Assembly: GCA_025526915.1 (NCBI GenBank)
Contig: JAHLKH010000022.1
Location: 62,001 to 126,000, forward strand
Direction of reading: 5' to 3'
From: Entophlyctis helioformis
Lineage: Eukaryota; Chytridiomycota; Chytridiomycetes; Chytridiales; Chytriomycetaceae
DNA length: 64,000 nt
Shown here piece after piece: positions 43,591-56,000 of this stretch. Made by a program: the position numbers and the translations under genes. The stretch's first letter is position 1. Every line of letters begins with the position of its first letter. The notes beneath the pieces were generated by a model. It ran no database searches, was not told where the DNA came from, and saw only the letters and a list, made by a program, of their open reading frames with translations.

Positions 43591-46500
43591 CTCCCCCCAG
43601 CGTAGACAGCCACTTATAGGAAAGAAGAGTGGATGAACAGCGACTAAGAGGATGCAGGGGCATTGCACACACGAGAGGCAGAAGTGCGGGCAACGATGGA
43701 CGCATAGGACACAGGACGGGGAACCGTGCGCTCAGAGCGGCGAGGTGGGGCGGGATGGTTGAGAGGGGGGAGAAAGAGAGAGAGAAGGAAGGGGGAGAAG
43801 AGGGAGGAGGGAGAGGAGGGAAAGATGGAGAGAGAGAGGGAGACGCGGGTGCAGCAGGTGCGATCGGCTCGTCAGCCGGAGCAGGTGCCGCGGGCGTGGC
43901 TGCAGACGGAGCAGGGGCCACTGGTGCAGGAGCAGGCACAGTGCGCTTGCGGCGAGAGGACTTGGATGCCTTGGGCTGCGTGGGAGCAGGCGCCGCGGCG
44001 GGAGCGGGGGCAGCCGGTGCAGGAGCAGCGCGCGTGGGCTGAGCCGGTTTGGATGCCTTGCCTTTAGGCGCCTTGGACGGCCGAGCGTGGAATGCCTTGA
44101 CGAGGTCCTGGGCCTTGCGCATGTCGGCGGCTGGGACCCATGTGTTGTCGTCGGCTGGATAGCCAACCCACTTGACCAGATACTCGATCTTGCCGCGATA
44201 AGTGCGCGAGTCGACGATCCGCTCGACCTCGTAGTTGTCCGACGTGCCGTCGTCGGCGTGGTACTCGGGGTCAGGCCGGGAGGGCACATCCTTGCGGCCG
44301 GTGGGTGCAGACAGAGGGTCGACGTACGGGCAGATCCGGTCGGCATGGAACACGTTGTGGACGCGGTGCAGCGAGGCAGGCAGCGCGAGCGTGTAGTTGA
44401 GGCCAGATTCACCAGAGTCCAGGCTGGTGATGGCAAAGGGGCCGAGCCACTTGGCGGCCGTGAGCGGCGGGCGGTGCGAGTCCGCCGGCCAGGAGATGCC
44501 CTCAGCGTTGAGGAGCACCATGTCGCCGACCTTGTACGCAGGGTGACGGCGGCGACGCTTGTTTGCCTGGACGGCCATGGCCGCCTGAGCTTTGCGCCGA
44601 TTCAAAATGGCCGAGTCGCGGGCAGCGGCCATGTCCAGCAGCAGGTCGCGGGCCGCGGCAGATGGTGCCAGGGCCGGCTCGGACGGGAAGGACCGCGGGT
44701 GGCGGCCAAACGCCAGGAAGAGGGGGCAAAGCCAGACGACACAGACGGCGCGCAGTTGAGGCCAAAGCAGGTGGGACCAAGCAGCAGCGGCCAGTCAGAG
44801 CCGTGGTAATCGGCCGCCTTGGCGAGCGCATCCTTGATGGTGCGGATGCTGCGTTCGGCCAAGCCGTCAGTCTGCTGGTGGCGAGCCGTGCTGAGGTTCT
44901 GCTTGATCCGGGCAGCGGTGCAGAGGCTCGACCAGAAGGCCGACAGCCAGCGGGCGTCGCGGTCCGAGACGATGTCGACGGGGAAGCCCTTGCCCGAGCA
45001 GACCCAGCGAGTCAGGAAGAGCTCGGCCAGCTCCTGGGCCGACGACGAGCGGCGGCATGGGAACGCGTCGCAGAGACCGGACAGACGATCACCACGACCA
45101 GAGCAGCATCAAACGCATCGTCTTGTCCGCCCGCGGGCAGGAACATGACGTCCATGGCGACGCTCGAGAAGCAGTCGTCCGGGATCGCGAGTGGATGCAG
45201 CAGGCCGTCAGGCCGGTGGTTGGGCGTGTGGTGGCGCTGGCACACGTCGCATGAGGCGACATAGGCAGCAATGTCCTCAGACATTCTGGGCCAGAAGTAC
45301 CGGTTCGACAAGCGGCTGGTGGTCCGCTGACGTCCCTGGTGCGCGCCAAAGGGAGAGTCGTGGTAGTGGGCGAGCAGATCCGCGCGCAGAGACTGCGGCA
45401 CATACAAGCGGTTGCCTTTGTACCACCACGCACCATCCAAGCACTCCATGTGCACTACGACCTTGCGGTCGGCCGGTGTGGCTGACGACGGGTCAGCCTT
45501 CCAGCCAGGCAGTCTGGAGGCAATGGGTCGGCCGGCAACGCCGCACGCACGTCTTTCGCCCAGTCAGAGTCAGTGCGCAGATTGGCAGCACGGATCGGGA
45601 CAGGCGAGCGACAGTTTGTGCAGAGAGGGGCCTTTGAGGGATCGCGGGACAGCAGATCGGCCAGCGAGTTGAGCTCGCCAGGCACGTACTCAATGGATGT
45701 ATCAAACTCCTGCAGAGACAGGACCCATCGAGCCTGCCGATCCGACAGGTGGGGCTGCGTGGCCAACCAGACCAGCGCCTTGTGGTCAGTGTGCGTGACA
45801 GAGCGCACACTGGACAGCAGATGACGGAAACGCGAGAAGAACTCCACGATGGCGAGCAACTCGCGTTCGTGGGTTGGATAGTTCATCTCGGCTGGGCTAA
45901 GCTTACGTGACCAGCAGGCCACCAGCTTCTCGCCATCTGGGTGGATCTGCGACAGGTAGCCGGCAATGACGTAGTTGCTGGCATCAGTGTAGACATGCGT
46001 TTCCAGAGCCGGGTCAAAGAACCGCAGCTCGGTTGCCTTCAACACTGCCTGTCGCAGGTCTTCCACAGCCTGCTTTTGAGCAGGGCCCCATTCCCACTTG
46101 GCATTCTTGGCCAGTAGCTTGTATAGTGGCAAGCACATGGTGGCGTACGCCTTTGCAGGGTTCGGCCCACCAATGAATGACTTTAGCCACACAAGCTTAC
46201 CTAGCCAAGTTGCCAGAGTGGATGTGTTTGAGATGTGGGGGCTGCGCCATGTCCTGCAAGTGCTTTGGCGCAATGGAATAACCAGTGGGCGAGAGCACGT
46301 GACCGCAGAACTCAATGTCCTGCTGCAGGATCATGCACTTGACGGCTTAATGTACAATTGAGCCTCCAGTAGCAGCTTGAGAACAGTGCGTAGGTGTTTG
46401 ATATGCTCCTTGTACGTCGCGCTGTAGATGTAGATGTCATCCATGTACACCGAGACGCACGTGCCCAGCAGCTCATTGAGCGTCGACTGGATGGCCTGTG

Positions 46501-47649
46501 TAAACACAGCCGGAGCATTGGTCAGCCCAAAAGGCATGACCGTGAACTCAAAGTGACCAAACTGGGTGGAGAACGCAGTTTTCCACTGGTCCTCCGCCTT
46601 AACACGAATGTTAAGGAAGCCCTCGCGGATGTCAAGCATCGAGCGGAAGGGTTTGTTTGCCAAGTTATCACGGAGGGTCTCAATCTCCGGGATCGCACTG
46701 TGGAACTTCACCGAGATGTTGTTCAAGCCGCGGTAGTCGATGACCAACCGCAGCGAACCATCCTTTTTGCGGACAAAGAGCGTGCCGGCGCCCAAAGGCG
46801 ATGACGAGCGGCGGATGTAACCTTTGGTGTACCACTCGTCCAGCTGCTTCTTGAGCGCTACGGATGCATCCTGGTTCAGTTTCTTGAGGCCACGACGCGG
46901 CGGCAGCTGCGCATCCTTAATGAAAGGGATCGCGATCTCGAACTCCGAGTCGTGCGCACGGCCTTGCGGCGGGCAGCAGACCTCGTAGTACTCGATGAAT
47001 GCCTTCTGCGTCTCCTCGTCCGGGCAGACTGGAAGGTAGGGGTACTTCTCCTTCAGCTCGTCCGGGGTGAGGCCGTTTGCAGCCGCGACGCGAAGGCGCG
47101 CATCAGCAGCTGCCTCACGGTCCTCGGGCAGGTCATCCACATAGACCAGTTCCGCGTACTCGTCCGGATGGGCGAGGATGTCCGACATGGTAACCACGAT
47201 GTCAGAGTGCGGCCGGTTGTGGGGTGCAGCGACGGCGGAGCGTCTTCGTGCTGCCAGATGTGGTGCACATCGGGGCGCGACTTGGTCGAGAAGCGGAAAG
47301 ACACCGGACGGAAGTTGAACGACGCCTTTGCGGTCGTGCGCAGCCATGGCATGCCCAGGATGACCTCATCCACACCGTCATAGACGAGGAACCGCACCTG
47401 GCTGACAGCATTTGATCTGTCAGCGAGCGTGAGGTAGACCTCCGAATCAAGTCTCTGCAAGTTGCCGTTGGCAAACTCGAGAGTCACCGCCTGCCGGGTG
47501 AACGGCCGGGCAGCGGCGAGCAGGCCGTTGGCATCCAACCAACGGCGAGCTACCAGATTCGCGCTGCTGCCAGTGTCCACCAGGACACTGGCGCTGCGGT
47601 TGTCCAGGAACACTGGAAAGGTGCACCGGTTCTCTGTGATGGGCTTCAC
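43591..47649 (-). CDS. pol: Chromovirus pol: protease, RT, RNase H, integrase, chromodomain (frames interrupted)
   Basis: The retropepsin motif VLVDTGSSANLVARRW lies in the frame 47649-47053. Reverse transcriptase is in another frame (47347-46331) with KKDGSLRLVIDYRGLN, FSTQFGHFEFTVMPFGLTNA and the YMDD box VSVYMDDIYIYS. RNase H (46315-45455) has THVYTDASNYVIAGYLSQ and ELLAIV. Integrase follows with the H2C2 zinc site (SPFGAHQGRQRTTSRLSNRY, then CDVCQRHH) and core pieces down to about 44600. The final frame (44632-43591) carries a GPF/GPY-like segment (WLGPFAITSLDSGESGLNYT) and a chromodomain (YEVERIVDSRTYRGKIEYLV, KWVGYPADDNTWVPAADM), then a Pro/Ala-rich tail. Frame changes at about 47220, near 46320 and within integrase mean no full polyprotein is readable as given. 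Confidence 0.88.
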
Positions 47650-47705
47650 AGGAGCCAGGTGCCCCTCCTTCAGCGCGACGGCGGCAACACGGGTATGCAG
47701 GATGA

Positions 47706-49653
47706 TCAGGGCCCAGAGGGCATCTTTTTATTCGCAATGCCACCCAGAGGGTCACTCTTCTTCGTCTGCGTCGCTGTACTGCGTCCCGTCGTCTGAGAAC
47801 GACGAGACGGTTTCGAGCGACCGCGAGCCGGAGCCATTGCTGGTGCGCCGTCGTCACGGGCAGGGACCGATGGAGATTCGGTGTCAGCATTGGGCTTACG
47901 CACGGCTGCAGGCATAGCCGCCGAAGCGCGCTTAGCCGCAGGAGCAGGAGGAGCCAGAGGGGGCGAGCGAACATACCCGGGTGCCTTGGCCTTTGCCGCA
48001 ATGCGCCCGACCTTAGAGTGGGGCGGGCGCTGGCTAGGCGATCGGCCAGCATGGTCGGCTGTCGCAGCAGGCGAGGCAGCCTTACGCGTCTCAGACGCGC
48101 TGTTGTTGCCGGAAGGCGCAGGAGTGGCAGCCTTGGGCGATGAGGAGCTCCAAGAACGCGGCGGCGCGGCAGCCGTCTTGCTCGGGCTGGGCTTCGACTT
48201 GGGCTCAAGGGCCTTGGCGGCGGCCGCCTCGGCAGTGGCCAACGCGGTTGACTGCTTGTGGTTGGCCTTCCGCGTGTGCAGGGCCATGAGGTACTCACGG
48301 ATGGCCGCGTACGAGGAGAACGTTTCCGAGGGCGCCGCCTTGAGGCGGCCCAGGATGAAGTCGATCTTGAGCTGCTCCGTGTGGCCGGCGACCTTGAACA
48401 GCGCCTCAGCGCGGGGTACCCAGTCCTGGGGGCCCAGCCGTGGCACAACAGCGGCGGGAAGTCGGAGGCGAGCTTGGCCTTGGCGCCAATCCGGGCCGAG
48501 TCCTGGTGCGTGTAGGTCGACCGGAGGTGCTCGAGGAAGCGTTGAACGTAAACGACAAGGCGTCGGCCTTGTTGTCGCCATACCAGGTGGTGACCTCCTG
48601 GAGCGCGGCTCCCTGGAAGGCATTCAGGAGCTGCCCAAAGATCCGCGGCATGGGAATCGAGGTGCACGACAGCGACTCGCAGGTGTTGCCGTAAGCCATC
48701 TCGATGGCGAGGGCGAACGGCTTGAAAGCCGCGTGGGTGGCCGTCCAATCGACGTCCATTGAACCGTCAACCATCACAAAGCCCTGGAATGGCGCGAGCT
48801 TGCTGCCCAGGTTGTCTGCAAACAGCTTGGCAGGGCTGCGGGCATCCACCGAGGGTCCAGACGTGAGGGCCGGACGCGAGTCCACCGAGGACCCAAGCGC
48901 CTGGACCGGATGCGCAGCCTGCAGGGCGGCTGTGGCTGAGGCCTGCGCCAACGCGGCGTTTGCCGTTTTGGTGGCCTTGGCGACGGCATCCGAGAGGGCC
49001 TGCTCCAGTGCGATCACGGATTCCGACGTGTTGGCGACGCTCTTCTGCAGGCCCTGTATGGCCTCTGAGTTGGCCTCGACGGAGTCGAAGAGTGCCACCA
49101 TGCGTTGGTGGTGGAGCTGGATGGCATTGGAGTAGGCCTCGGCCTGCCTGGCGGCCATGTCGCGGTCCGACCGCAGCTGAAGCCGCAGATCGTCGATGGC
49201 TGCGTGGGCAGCGGCCGCAGACGACGTGGTCGCCTTGAGCGCGCGGCCGGTGTCGAATGTCACCGTGCCAAGGCGTGCCAGCTCTGCAATCATGTAGTCA
49301 TCGACTGTGGTGCCAGGCTGCTCAGGGCGGCTTGCGGCGCCCGGCTGGGCGGCCGGCGTGCTGGAGAGGAACGCCTCTTGGTGCCGACCGGAACCCGCAT
49401 CGTGGCGGCCCAACAGGTCGGCCGAGGATTGGCGGCGCGCCGCTGAGGCGCCAAAAGACACGCCCAGAGCAGAGTCGGCCATCAAGGCGGACGACGTACC
49501 CGCAGGGTCGAGGCGGCGCTGGAACCTTAAGGGGGTGGCGTCAATGAACGAGGGGGCCGTATCGAATGAGGCCTCGCCGAGGAGGTCCTGGTCGGTGCCT
49601 GAGGGGGCGGCGACCGAGTGAGCCGAGGCCCTGGGCGAATGCTCGACGGCCAT
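47706..49653 (-). CDS. gag: Chromovirus gag-like protein (two frame changes)
   Basis: Reads from ATG 49653 (MAVEHSPRASAHSV). The N-terminal half is a coiled coil (about 49150-48960). The capsid-like part contains FALAIEMAYGNTCESL and VTTWYGDNKADALSFTFN. At about 48540 the conserved reading moves to FLEHLRSTYTHQDSARIG, and at about 48450 to LGPQDWVPRAEALFKVAGHT, each explained by one missing base. The C-terminal part is basic and Pro/Ala-rich to a stop at 47706. No CCHC zinc knuckle was seen; some fungal chromoviruses lack one. Confidence 0.7.
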
Positions 49654-49748
49654 CCGAAAAAACGGAAAAATCGACGGAAAAATCGACGGAAAAATCGATC
49701 GACGGCGGCGGGAAACGGCGGCCGACGGCGTCGAAGGGGGGTTCTTGC

Positions 49749-50004
49749 TGTAGCACTGGGCCTCCAGACGGGCTTGCCGGCTGGTTGCAGGGCAGTGAGT
49801 ATGCACGCGAGGAAGGGCGGGCAGACGACTTCATTGAGACATAGGCACGGACCTGGTTGCAGGGGCAGTGAGTATGCACGCGAGGAAGGGCGGGCAGACG
49901 ACTGCAAGAACGGGGGCAACCAGAGCGGGGGACGCGGCCGGGCGATGTCTGTCCGGTCACGTGGGTCACGTGGATCACGTGACCGCGACCGAGCATCCGT
50001 TACA
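49749..50004 (-). repeat. 5' LTR of the chromovirus (256 bp, internal tandem duplication)
   Basis: Same ends as the other LTR, but with about 72 extra bases (49834-49907). The block gcagtgagtatgcacgcgag...gcagacgact occurs twice, separated by tcattgagacataggcacggacctggttgcag. The rest is almost identical to the 3' LTR. Because the two LTRs of a new insertion start identical, the duplication arose after integration or through an assembly or recombination event. Confidence 0.9.
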
Positions 50005-50009
50005 CACAC
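50005..50009. other. Right target-site duplication (cacac)
   Basis: Matches 43402-43406. Its presence shows that the element integrated here as one unit. Confidence 0.92.
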
Positions 50010-52994
50010 CCAGCCACTGCGGCGCTTTCCTTGTCGATGTGATGAGTGTGTGTTTTCCGCACTTCAGGAGAGGAGGGTCCGATCACCCGTTGTCAAAGGC
50101 CGAGTGGATACCGATCCTCAAGCCGGTACTCAGCTTGTTCACAGACAAGTTTGGCCCCGAGTACGCCTACATGTTCCACGTTGACAGCAGGCTCGGCGAC
50201 TCTGGGATTAAGATTGTCCACAAGGGCCGTGCGATCAAGGTCCTGAATGCGGTGGGCACAGTTCTACGGTGTATTCGCAGACGCCGCAAACGCAAGAGAT
50301 ACAAGCGCTTATCCAAGTATGTCCACTTTGTCCTGCCGCATCGAGGCGATTCTAACTCTCAGCCAATGATCCAGGAAAGAGAAGCGTGCGCTGCTGCTCT
50401 CGTTCACGCTCACGCACAATGACAAGCAGCTGATTTACGAGGCAATCGCGGAGATCTTCAGTTCTGAGCCGCGGCGTGCAGTATGCTGGTGCAAGCACGA
50501 AGCGGACATTTGCATTGCCCGCCATGTAGCCTACCATGCAAGCAAGCCAAGGTATAGATCGCCATGGCAACTGTCTGTTTTGATCGACAGCTAACAGTCT
50601 TTGTCTTGCAGCAGCGACATTCCCATTGCCGTCATTTGTAACGACTCTGATCTCGTGGCACACTGTGCTGGACGTTGTCCTGTCATCATGATGTCCACGC
50701 GGAACGCGGAGGCCACCAACCTGCGGTCTTTCAACCATTCAGGCATCGTATCTCTTGCGTCTGCCCTCGGAGTATACGAGTTCCCTGGAGCTTGCCAACT
50801 TGTGGTTGCGTTGAGCAAGAGTGACTATTTCGATTGCTACGGGCGTGGTGCGTGCGATTCCTGTCTTGATGCTCTGTATTGTCGTCCAAACTGTGGTGTT
50901 GACTAACACGTGTTGCTACTCACATTGTCTTGCAGGTCTGCGCACCGCCGTCAACACCGTCAACAGGTACGTTGAGGAGGCGGCGCACAAGAGGAATATC
51001 ACGCCAGAGGAGTTCTGTGCCCTGCTCCACACCCCCAAGATTGCCAGCGACTTCAAGAAGGATGTCAGGGCCGCCTACTCTGACGAGTTGTTGGCGATCG
51101 GAGGCGAGGACCTCGTCAAGTCGTTCCTCAACGCCTTCTCCGTTTTCGTGTACCACGACGAGTCGGGAAACATTGCCAGCCAGTTCAAAGCCCCAAGCAG
51201 CAACAACGGTCAATCTGGTGATGTGCAAGGGCAGAGGCAAGTCATTGCATGACTGGCCAAGCACGTGGCACTGTAGATGCATTTGCAAGCATAGAACCAT
51301 ACTGACCACCCATTGCTACGTGGCAATGACAGCAGCCAGGCTGCCAACACGACCGCCGCGGCTCAACCAAGGTACGCATGCATGCGATCTCTTGAAGTCT
51401 CTCACATTGCTGACTCTGCATTCCTGTCTTTGATGTCATCAATGCATCATGGTGCAGATGCTCATCTGCTGGCTGCCTCCTTGTACACTCCAAGTGGCAA
51501 GAACGCAATCCTGATTCCGACATTGTGCACCTGACGCAGAAGGATATCGACGGGCACCTCGACAAGATTGTCAACAACGGCGAAATGGCCACAACTTTTT
51601 ACGAGGTCAAGCGATGTCCGATTGCATTCGACTGCATTGTCAAGCACGTGCCAGGTTACCTTGCTCGCAACCCCGATGGAGTCGCGGGCCGAGATATTCT
51701 AGCCAAGATCAGCAGGACAGCAAGTGCGCAGCTGTTGGAGCTTGTCCATGAGCAATCCCTTTTACCGACAGTTCGCGCAGAGCTTGGCCCTATTGATCGG
51801 CTTGTTTGGGACACACATGTACGTTATGGCATGACTTGGATGCATGTGCATCTCTCACCTTGAACTGTCTAACTCAATCCGCTGTGCATCGGACAGGGCG
51901 CCGCTCGGAGGATGAAGGTGCAGCTGGGCAAAATTGTGAATCCTTGCTGCGTATCCTTTCAGGATATTTCAACTCCACGTACGTTTGGCTTGCATTGGAA
52001 TGACTCGACGCCATGTACTGACAACACCTTCTTTGCTGAATGTGATATTCAAGAACCAAAAACGCAGCCAGGCACGCAGAAAGGCAAGCAAAAGCCCAAG
52101 CAGAAAGGCAAGCAGAAAGGCAAGGTCATCAAGCAGGACGATCCCCAGAAATCCTTGGCCGAGATCCACAGAAAGGCCACCGAACGGCTGAACGACCTGA
52201 AATCTCGCACGGATGGCGAATCAGTGACACTTGTCGAGCAGCTGAAAGAGGCCACCGAGATGCTATTTTTGATCATCAATCAACCCTCGGTGCGTCTTCA
52301 TCTTGACTGTCTGTGTGCGCATGCAATGACTTGTCGCAATCACTCATTTCTCCAATTGGCAGGCGGCTCCATCTAGAAAGCGGCACAAGCGGCGTAAGCG
52401 ACCACAGCCATCTGTTGACGCTCAGGTGGAAGAAGCACAGCCCGTGGTCTTTTCTCTCAATCGACATTTAGACACCAAGACGACGGTTAGTTCTGATGTA
52501 CCATTGGTGCTTGCATATGCATTGTGTGCACTCGGAATGCATTGCTCATGCTGCATCCGACCTCCACAGCCACGACTTCAATTCACAAAGAAGCAGGAGG
52601 CCGCGCTCATGAAGAGTAGCGCATTGCAAGCTGCAAAGGCCGCGACACTGAAGGCCATCAAGGCCAACAAGGGAAAGTCAAGCCGGTTTGCCCGTAGTAG
52701 TTTGCCTGGTGGCTCGAGACATGGGTAAGTGATGTATGCTGTGCCATTTGCCTTGAGTACTCTTGCTGACATACGTGTTTTGGCAGAATCGTGCGTCGCT
52801 CACGATGGGCACTACATCTGCTGATTCGAAAGCTGGGTCGCACTGTTACAGGGCCACTCATGTCCCTCTCTGCGGCGATCGGCAGCAATGATCAACAAAC
52901 GGCAGAGCAAGCAACCAATCAACCTGCTGTGGATGCGCCAGATCAGCCAGCCGTGGACGAGCCTGATCATCGTGGCGCGAGAGTGCTGCTTGAG
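50010..52994 (+). CDS. FEN/XPG-like 5'-nuclease (PIN-type) part of the nuclease-Fanzor gene
   Basis: Exons 50010-50316, 50375-50551, 50612-50847, 50936-about 51240 and several more join in phase. The first continues exon 43262-43406 with GAFLVDVMSVCF, fitting the first catalytic Asp of FEN/XPG nucleases. Next come CKHEADICIARHV (the XPG-I 'EAD' pair), VICNDSDLVAHC (the 'DSDLL' motif) and ALSKSDYFDCYGRGLRTAVN, which parallels the 'gnDY..GIG..tA' turn before helix-two-turn-helix. So at least four acidic active-site positions appear present. Later exons are Lys-rich (QKGKQKPKQKGKQKGK) and coiled, ending ARVLLE before a phase-0 intron into the Fanzor part. The product would be a structure-specific DNA or RNA 5'-nuclease. 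It could be a separate gene, but no stop is forced before the next exon. Confidence 0.65.
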
Positions 52995-53070
52995 GTATGG
53001 TTCAGGATCGCCATTCTGCCTGCATGCATGACTTTGCATGGACTGACTCAGAGGTTGGCGTGGTGCGCAG

Positions 53071-56000
53071 AAAATGTTGTCGGGCGATCCAGGAAGCGCC
53101 AAGGTCTATGGCATCGAAGCCAGGAAGACGCCAAAGAAATGGACGCGGCGTCTGATCATCGAGGACACATTCGTAAAGGTGTACTCATTCATCGTTGGTC
53201 TTCGGCACGCTGGGTTCGTTGTGATTGGCGCCATCGTCGAAGAGATGCTCGATCTTGTCCCGGATGCCCTGCTCCCGCCCAAGTACCACGTGTACAAGTG
53301 GATCGATGACAAGACGACGCGGTATTGTTTCTTGGACCTTGATTTCAAGGGCATCAACGACCTGGGCGACCATGCCAGCATCAACGGCCTCGGCGGCGTG
53401 ACCAAGGCGGAGCTCTTGTCAGGACGATTCACCCTCGGAAAGGACATCACCGCCCGCCTCATGTACGGCTCGAGTTTGTACAATCACAAGAGCAAGAAGC
53501 CTCGGTATGGCCATCCGGTGCAACTGGCGACGGGTACAAGACTCGAGATCTGTCTGCACAAGCAGCCCAATCAGCCTGATCAGCCTGCAGCAGCAGCACC
53601 AGCAGTGCCGACATCCAACCAGCTGTTCACGGCACTCATCAACAGCACCTCGGGTGGTGAGACAACTGTGGCCTGCATCTTTCGCCACCTGTCGTTCATT
53701 TTCACCGGCAAGGAGATGGCCAAGCCGCAGCATGACATGGACACGATCAATGCATGGGTCGTCACTGTCATGCAGTTGATGATCCACCGTGCATGGACGC
53801 GCGGGATGGTGCAGGCCAGTGCGGACAAGATGTATGCGGACAAGAATGGCGCGCAGCAGGCCGACACAATCCAGACGGACATGCAGCAGGACGTCACGTA
53901 TCAGGCAGCTCTACCATACCGCCTGGACGACACTCTCTGTGGGAGCGCGACGAATGACATCTTCAGCAACCTCGCCAGAGAGGTGAGCACCATACTCGCG
54001 CGGCACTACATTGTAAGTCAGTTGACCTGGCGGTTGGTGCAGCCATCAAGCTTGCTCCCGGAATGTCTCGCGAGCAGGCGAAAGAGTTGGTTCAATCCCT
54101 GTTCGATGAAGCCGATGCCGCCAAGGCTGCTGCTGCCAAAGCCGCCAAGGCTGCTGCTGCCAAAGCCACCGCGCCAAGACCATCGGCGGCCAAGAGAGGG
54201 AGACAAACGAGTGTGGCGTCAAGCACTGAGGACACCGCGTCAAGCCCGACGCAACCCAAGAGAGCAAGGCGCAAGAGTGCAGTGCCAAACCCATTGTCGG
54301 CCGATCTTGACACCACCCCTCCTGCAACAAGCCACGAGCAGACCGCGTCAAGCTCATTGTCAGCCAACAAGGGCGGCAGGCCCAAAAAGGCACGCGGCAA
54401 GAAGCCGGCCGCCAAGGACGCCGCAGGGAACAAGAGCGCTGTCGTGACCCCGCCAGCATTGCACAAGCTCGTGGCCATCATACGCAACATGTCGCTGTCG
54501 ACTGTTGGACGCTTCAAGCAGCTGCGCGATCTTGCTGGAAGAGAGAGCATCAAGCTCTGTCCTCAAGCGGCAAGTCGTGATCCCTTTGTTCTTATCACCG
54601 AGACCGTCCTCTTCTGGGCGGTTATGGGGCTGAAAAGGGATCGCATCAGCGAGGAGCAAGATCCCGTCTTGCGAGCATTGAGATCGGAGCTTCTTGCTGC
54701 CATAAGTCAGTCACACTGCCTGTCTATGCCATCTTTTTATGATTTGATGCTAACAATCCACTCGTCTCAAAGAGCCTGGCTGGCTTCTCAAAGAGCTTGA
54801 CTGGAAAGACTCGGAGCTTGCATTGCCCAACAAAGCCATCGAGAAGGCGTTCAGTTCAAGTGACGAGCTGTGCGTCATGGATCTCCTCCTCCCTGGACTC
54901 GCCTCCGATACACGACGCTATCAAACGCCAGCGCAGGCCAAGTTGCAGATTGACCCAGCCGACACCGTGGAAGAGGCCAGAGCAACTCCTGATGTGACAC
55001 AAGAAGCCAAGGCTGACGATCTTCAACTGGACGACAAGCAGTCGGCGGACTTGATCAAGGCCAAGGTTGATGCTCTTCCTCAAGTGCTACCAACCAAGTC
55101 GGTCAGATTTGGCAGCATCAAGACCGACGGGAAGAGTGTCTTTCAAACTGTTCTGGAGTTTCGCACAAACCGTCCAAAGTCACCTCGCAGTATGTGGCGT
55201 GCTTGGATGCTTTGGTGCACGCATTGATTCTGACCACTGCCTTGCTCTGCAGATCCCAACGCGGCGACTTCAGACGAGCAGCCCAGTCACGTTGAGGATG
55301 CTGATGACTCTGATTCTGACGATGACTTGGATGACGATGACTTGGATGATGACTTGGATGATGTCCTTGATGGCGAATGTGAGTTGCTGTGCCAATCCAG
55401 ACGCGCACTTGTTGACCACACCGACTGACATGCCATTCACAGCCGCCAATCCAGCCAACCCGTCAGCCGCCAAGCCATACACACCCAATCCTGTAAGCCA
55501 CTTGCATGCCAACCTCGCGCATTGGTGCACATGCATTGCACATTCCTCACTCATGCCATGGCATGACAGGTCAAGCGCAACTTTTACGCCTCGCAGCGAC
55601 TGCCCGATGTTGCTGATGCCAACAAGCTGCTCGCCAACAAGGACTTTGTTCGCGTTGTCAGCTTTGACTGGGGCGAGCGGTACCTGTTTGGCGCGTCCAG
55701 CATGCTAGTCAATGTCAAGGAGGAGACATACACGCTGAGGCCAACTACGTGCTCTCCTCTGGCGTATTTCATGCTGAGCGTGACCTTCAGCGGTGGTATG
55801 CATGCAATGACTCTGCCACATGCACTCTTGACCAGATCAACTCACAGCACTGCCTCTTGTGCCAGGCTCAACAATCGATATGCCAAGGCGACCGACGTCC
55901 ACGAGGCCATTGCATTCAAGACAGCAAAGCATGCCGATCCAGACGCCACAGCAGGCAGAGAGCCTTTTGGGATCTGCGCTGCCATGCGTACTGCACGCCA

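Larger units (their letters stand above)
43407..50004 (-). mobile_element. Ty3/Gypsy LTR retrotransposon with chromodomain (chromovirus), full length
   Basis: The element reads on the minus strand: 5' LTR (50004-49749), gag, protease, reverse transcriptase, RNase H, integrase, chromodomain, polypurine tract (ctggggggag, ending at 43591) and 3' LTR (43590-43407). LTR ends are TG...CA. Both sides carry the 5-bp duplication cacac (43402-43406 and 50005-50009). The site after the 5' LTR (gcaagaacc...) does not start with the TGG usual for a tRNA primer site. Several one-base frame changes interrupt gag and pol. It lies inside the first coding exon of the nuclease-Fanzor gene. Confidence 0.93.

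Noticed and set aside
48258..49446. Plus-strand frames within gag
   Set aside because: They are shadows of the minus-strand retrotransposon reading and resemble nothing known.
50042..50316. ATG at 50042 as the natural start of the nuclease gene
   Set aside because: The conserved GAFLVDVM motif spans this Met and begins upstream of it, and the exon continues in frame to the segment left of the retrotransposon.
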